Source of the DNA: Microscillaceae bacterium
GTDB lineage: Bacteria; Bacteroidota; Bacteroidia; Cytophagales; Microscillaceae
NCBI GenBank assembly: GCA_003449595.1
Contig: DMHB01000255.1
Span: 1,224 to 8,505, forward strand
Direction of reading: 5' to 3'
Length of the DNA: 7,282 bases
In this document: in pieces, positions 6,034-7,282 of the stretch
Position numbering within the stretch: position 1 is the stretch's first letter
Layout of the letters: every line of letters begins with the position of its first letter
Notes under the pieces: model-generated
The model's input: only the letters and a program-made list of their open reading frames with translations
Databases searched by the model: none
Told to the model about the DNA's origin: nothing
Translations under genes and position numbers: made by a program

Positions 6034-6225
6034 TTACATACCACACCTTGGAAGCTTCAGTATTTTCGAGGTGTTTTCTTTTGCCCAAAGCGACTGCTCA
6101 TCCATTCCTACCAAGCAAAAACCTTGGCATTGTACGCTACCGTCTAAAATAACCCGCCCAACGTGGTTTTCTTTGTGAATGGTTACACGCTCCCATTCAT
6201 CAAAGGCAATGTTTACAAAGCAATT
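6034..6225 (-). pseudogene. Possible gene relic antisense in the 6015-6208 gap
   Basis: One minus-strand frame is open for 63 codons, ending at TAA 6036-6034. It reads like protein: AFDEWERVTIHKENHVGRVI, then LDGSVQCQGF, then CLVGMDEQSLWAKENTSKIL. The pattern of a W-x-x-V-x-I strand, a charged turn and a hydrophobic-L-x-G strand resembles the end of a LamG-like sandwich domain, but this is a loose impression. There is no ATG except one at codon 41, and the 5' end overlaps the start of the plus-strand gene at 6209. It is therefore not an intact gene. It could be a decayed fragment or a chance open frame, since the same bases also form the terminator hairpin at 6043-6082. Confidence 0.25.
6043..6082 (+). 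terminator. Rho-independent terminator of the aspC-rfaE1 unit
   Basis: Bases 6043-6054 (ACACCTTGGAAG) pair with 6063-6074 (TTTTCGAGGTGT) through 12 positions including three G-U pairs, closing an 8-base loop. TTTCTTTT follows at 6075-6082. It lies 28 bases after the rfaE1 stop, as expected for a terminator. Confidence 0.6.
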
Positions 6226-6628
6226 TCACAAATCTTACCTCTTTTTTACGGCTATTTTTGTAGGCGCTTTTGGGCCTATTTTCTTTCTGGGCACGATGGC
6301 ATCTACCGCCGAGCCTGCCCGCTGGACGCTCGATTTGCTGAGCTGGCCATTGGACGGCCAACAAGACTACGAGGCAAGCACCACCCGCTTTCTGTCGGCA
6401 CTTACCGGAGGTTTTTTGCTGGGCTGGGGCGTTTGCATCGGCTGTTTGCAACGCTGGGCATACGATGTAGCCCCAGAAGGCGTGCGCAAATCGGTCGTAG
6501 CCGGATTGTTGGCTTGGTTTTGTTTAGACAGCCTTGGCTCGGTAGCTTCCGGCAACGCCGCCAATGTGGTTTTTAATATTCTGGTATTACTGATAGCCGT
6601 AGGCCCGCTGTGGCGACCTGCGCAATAA
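6209..6628 (+). CDS. Four-TM membrane protein of unknown function
   Basis: 139 residues with predicted membrane segments at about 10-30, 61-80, 94-113 and 118-134. A polar loop lies between the first two (about 31-60, containing WPLDGQQDYEASTTRFLSAL). The C-terminal half, with TGGFLLGWGV, APEGVRKSVV, AWFCLDSLGSVASGN and LIAVGPLW, looks like a conserved uncharacterised membrane family, but I cannot name a domain. ATG 6209 is chosen because the ten residues encoded upstream (from 6179) are polar and lie in the gap. No TAnnTTTG promoter was found in 6083-6208. A second small membrane protein follows after 34 bases, so the two are probably co-transcribed. Confidence 0.7.
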   Translation: MFTKQFHKSYLFFTAIFVGAFGPIFFLGTMASTAEPARWTLDLLSWPLDGQQDYEASTTRFLSALTGGFLLGWGVCIGCLQRWAYDVAPEGVRKSVVAGLLAWFCLDSLGSVASGNAANVVFNILVLLIAVGPLWRPAQ

Positions 6629-6662
6629 AAAATGCTTTATTCAAAAAAAACAAATTACGACG

Positions 6663-7016
6663 ATGAATCAATCCAAACAACAAACCACCGTTTTGCAAGT
6701 CCTTTTAATAGGGCAAACCTTAGCCGTATTGGGCTACACTGCCTTGGCTGTACAAAACCAAGGGTGGAATTTATTTCCTTTTTTCATAGGCAACCTTGCG
6801 GCCTTGGGTTGGAATGGCCAGTTCAACCTCGATTTTAGCTGTTATTTGGTGCTTTCGGGGCTTTGGATAATGTGGCGCAATCAATTTAAAGCTACTGCTG
6901 TGGCGATGGGCTTGGCCGCTATGGTGCTGGGCTATCTGCTGTTTGCGCCTTATTTGCTTTTCCTGATTTTTCAAGCACAGGGCAATTTGAAAACCGTGCT
7001 GATTGGCGACCGATAA
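6663..7016 (+). CDS. Small multi-pass membrane protein of unknown function
   Basis: 117 residues. Hydrophobic segments lie at about 10-30, 36-48, 57-72 and 78-102, giving three or four membrane passes. The middle GNLAALGWNGQFNLDFSC followed by YLVLSGLWIMWRN, and the ending LLFLIFQAQGNLKTVLIGDR, look like a conserved pattern; the D-x-x-x-x-L-x-x-x-W motif recalls DUF2834-type proteins, without certainty. It starts at ATG 6663, 34 bases after the previous membrane-protein gene, and is likely in the same transcript. The transcript probably ends at the hairpin at 7081-7114. No function can be assigned. Confidence 0.7.
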   Translation: MNQSKQQTTVLQVLLIGQTLAVLGYTALAVQNQGWNLFPFFIGNLAALGWNGQFNLDFSCYLVLSGLWIMWRNQFKATAVAMGLAAMVLGYLLFAPYLLFLIFQAQGNLKTVLIGDR

Positions 7017-7038
7017 TTACAAGAACCAAGTTTGAAGA

Positions 7039-7069
7039 TTGCAAAACCAAACTATTTAGGATAATTTTG
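7039..7069 (+). promoter_or_regulatory. Candidate promoter for the YwqK-like gene
   Basis: TTG (7039-7041), 20 bases, then TAATTTTG (7062-7069), an exact -7 match. Predicted initiation falls near 7075, just before the hairpin at 7081. No other promoter motif lies between the hairpin and the ATG at 7136. Confidence 0.45.
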
Positions 7070-7080
7070 AGAGATTTTTC

Positions 7081-7114
7081 GCTGTATTGCATATAAAGAT
7101 AATACAGCTTTTTT
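7081..7114 (+). terminator. Strong rho-independent terminator-like hairpin
   Basis: GCTGTATT (7081-7088) and AATACAGC (7101-7108) form a perfect 8-bp stem with a 12-base loop, followed directly by TTTTTT (7109-7114). It lies 64 bases after the 7016 stop and most simply ends the membrane-protein transcript. On the minus strand no T-run follows, so it points rightward. It sits 21 bases upstream of the next ATG. Confidence 0.7.
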
Positions 7115-7135
7115 ATACCCTTTTTCTCAAAAATT

Positions 7136-7282
7136 ATGACAAAAACATTCTTAATGGTACTGGTGTTGATGACTTTTGTAGGCACTACCACCCAAGCCCA
7201 AAAATTACTCAAAGAATATTATCCCAATGGCCAAGTAAAGCTTGAAGGCATCAAATTAGAAAACAACTTAGAACACGGCCTT
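7136..7282 (+). CDS. Secreted YwqK/MORN-like protein, 3' end outside the window
   Basis: Only the first 49 codons are present. MTKTFLMVLVLMTFVGTTTQAQ is a signal peptide with likely cleavage after TTQAQ or just before the final Q. The mature start, KEYYPNGQVKLEGIKLENN followed by LEHGL, matches the repeat pattern of YwqK/MORN-variant proteins (Y-x-N-G-x-x-x-x-G, then H-G). These are common as exported proteins in Bacteroidota and are often labelled antitoxin-like on weak grounds. Its job is unknown and the repeat number cannot be seen. A promoter motif and a terminator-like hairpin both lie in the 120 bases upstream. Confidence 0.65.
   Translation, partial: MTKTFLMVLVLMTFVGTTTQAQKLLKEYYPNGQVKLEGIKLENNLEHGL

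Noticed and set aside
7136..7282. Toxin-antitoxin system from the YwqK-like antitoxin label
   Set aside because: The visible protein is secreted and MORN-like; no toxin gene is in view, and the label is a weak family name rather than evidence of a system.

Overview
The window looks like ordinary chromosome from a Bacteroidota bacterium, probably close to Cytophagales. Several gene starts are preceded by the Bacteroidota-type promoter (TTTG or TTG near -33, TAnnTTTG near -7), Shine-Dalgarno sites are weak or absent, and the proteins (heptose-7-phosphate kinase, AspC type, YwqK/MORN-like secreted protein) have a Bacteroidota flavour. No tRNA, rRNA, insertion sequence, phage gene or CRISPR array was seen.

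Left part (1-1757), all on the minus strand: an OhrR-type peroxide-sensing MarR repressor (69-533), a small DoxX-family membrane protein (659-1084) and a small secreted protein of unknown function (1281-1757). The doxX leader holds a 14-bp palindrome next to a good promoter motif. Beyond the stop of the secreted protein, the -1 frame stays open for 31 codons and reads like protein.

Central divergent region (1758-2015): promoters for the leftward secreted-protein gene and for a rightward MFS efflux-type transporter. It carries two identical 32-bp repeats, each with a perfect 10-bp-arm palindrome, plus a partial third unit. One copy sits inside the transporter promoter. This is the clearest regulatory structure in the window.

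Right part (2016-7282), all annotated genes on the plus strand: MFS transporter and a secreted DUF4440/SnoaL-like protein (probable two-gene unit); aspartate aminotransferase and D-glycero-beta-D-manno-heptose-7-phosphate kinase (24-bp gap, probable unit ending in a hairpin terminator at 6043-6082); two small multi-pass membrane proteins of unknown function (34-bp gap); and the start of a secreted YwqK/MORN-like protein that runs off the window. The 6015-6208 gap contains a 63-codon open frame on the minus strand that may be a gene relic. A strong terminator-like hairpin lies between the only clear promoter motif and the start codon of the last gene.

I see no convincing new multi-gene system. 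The best leads are the repeat operator array, the doxX leader palindrome, and the two unexplained protein-like open frames.
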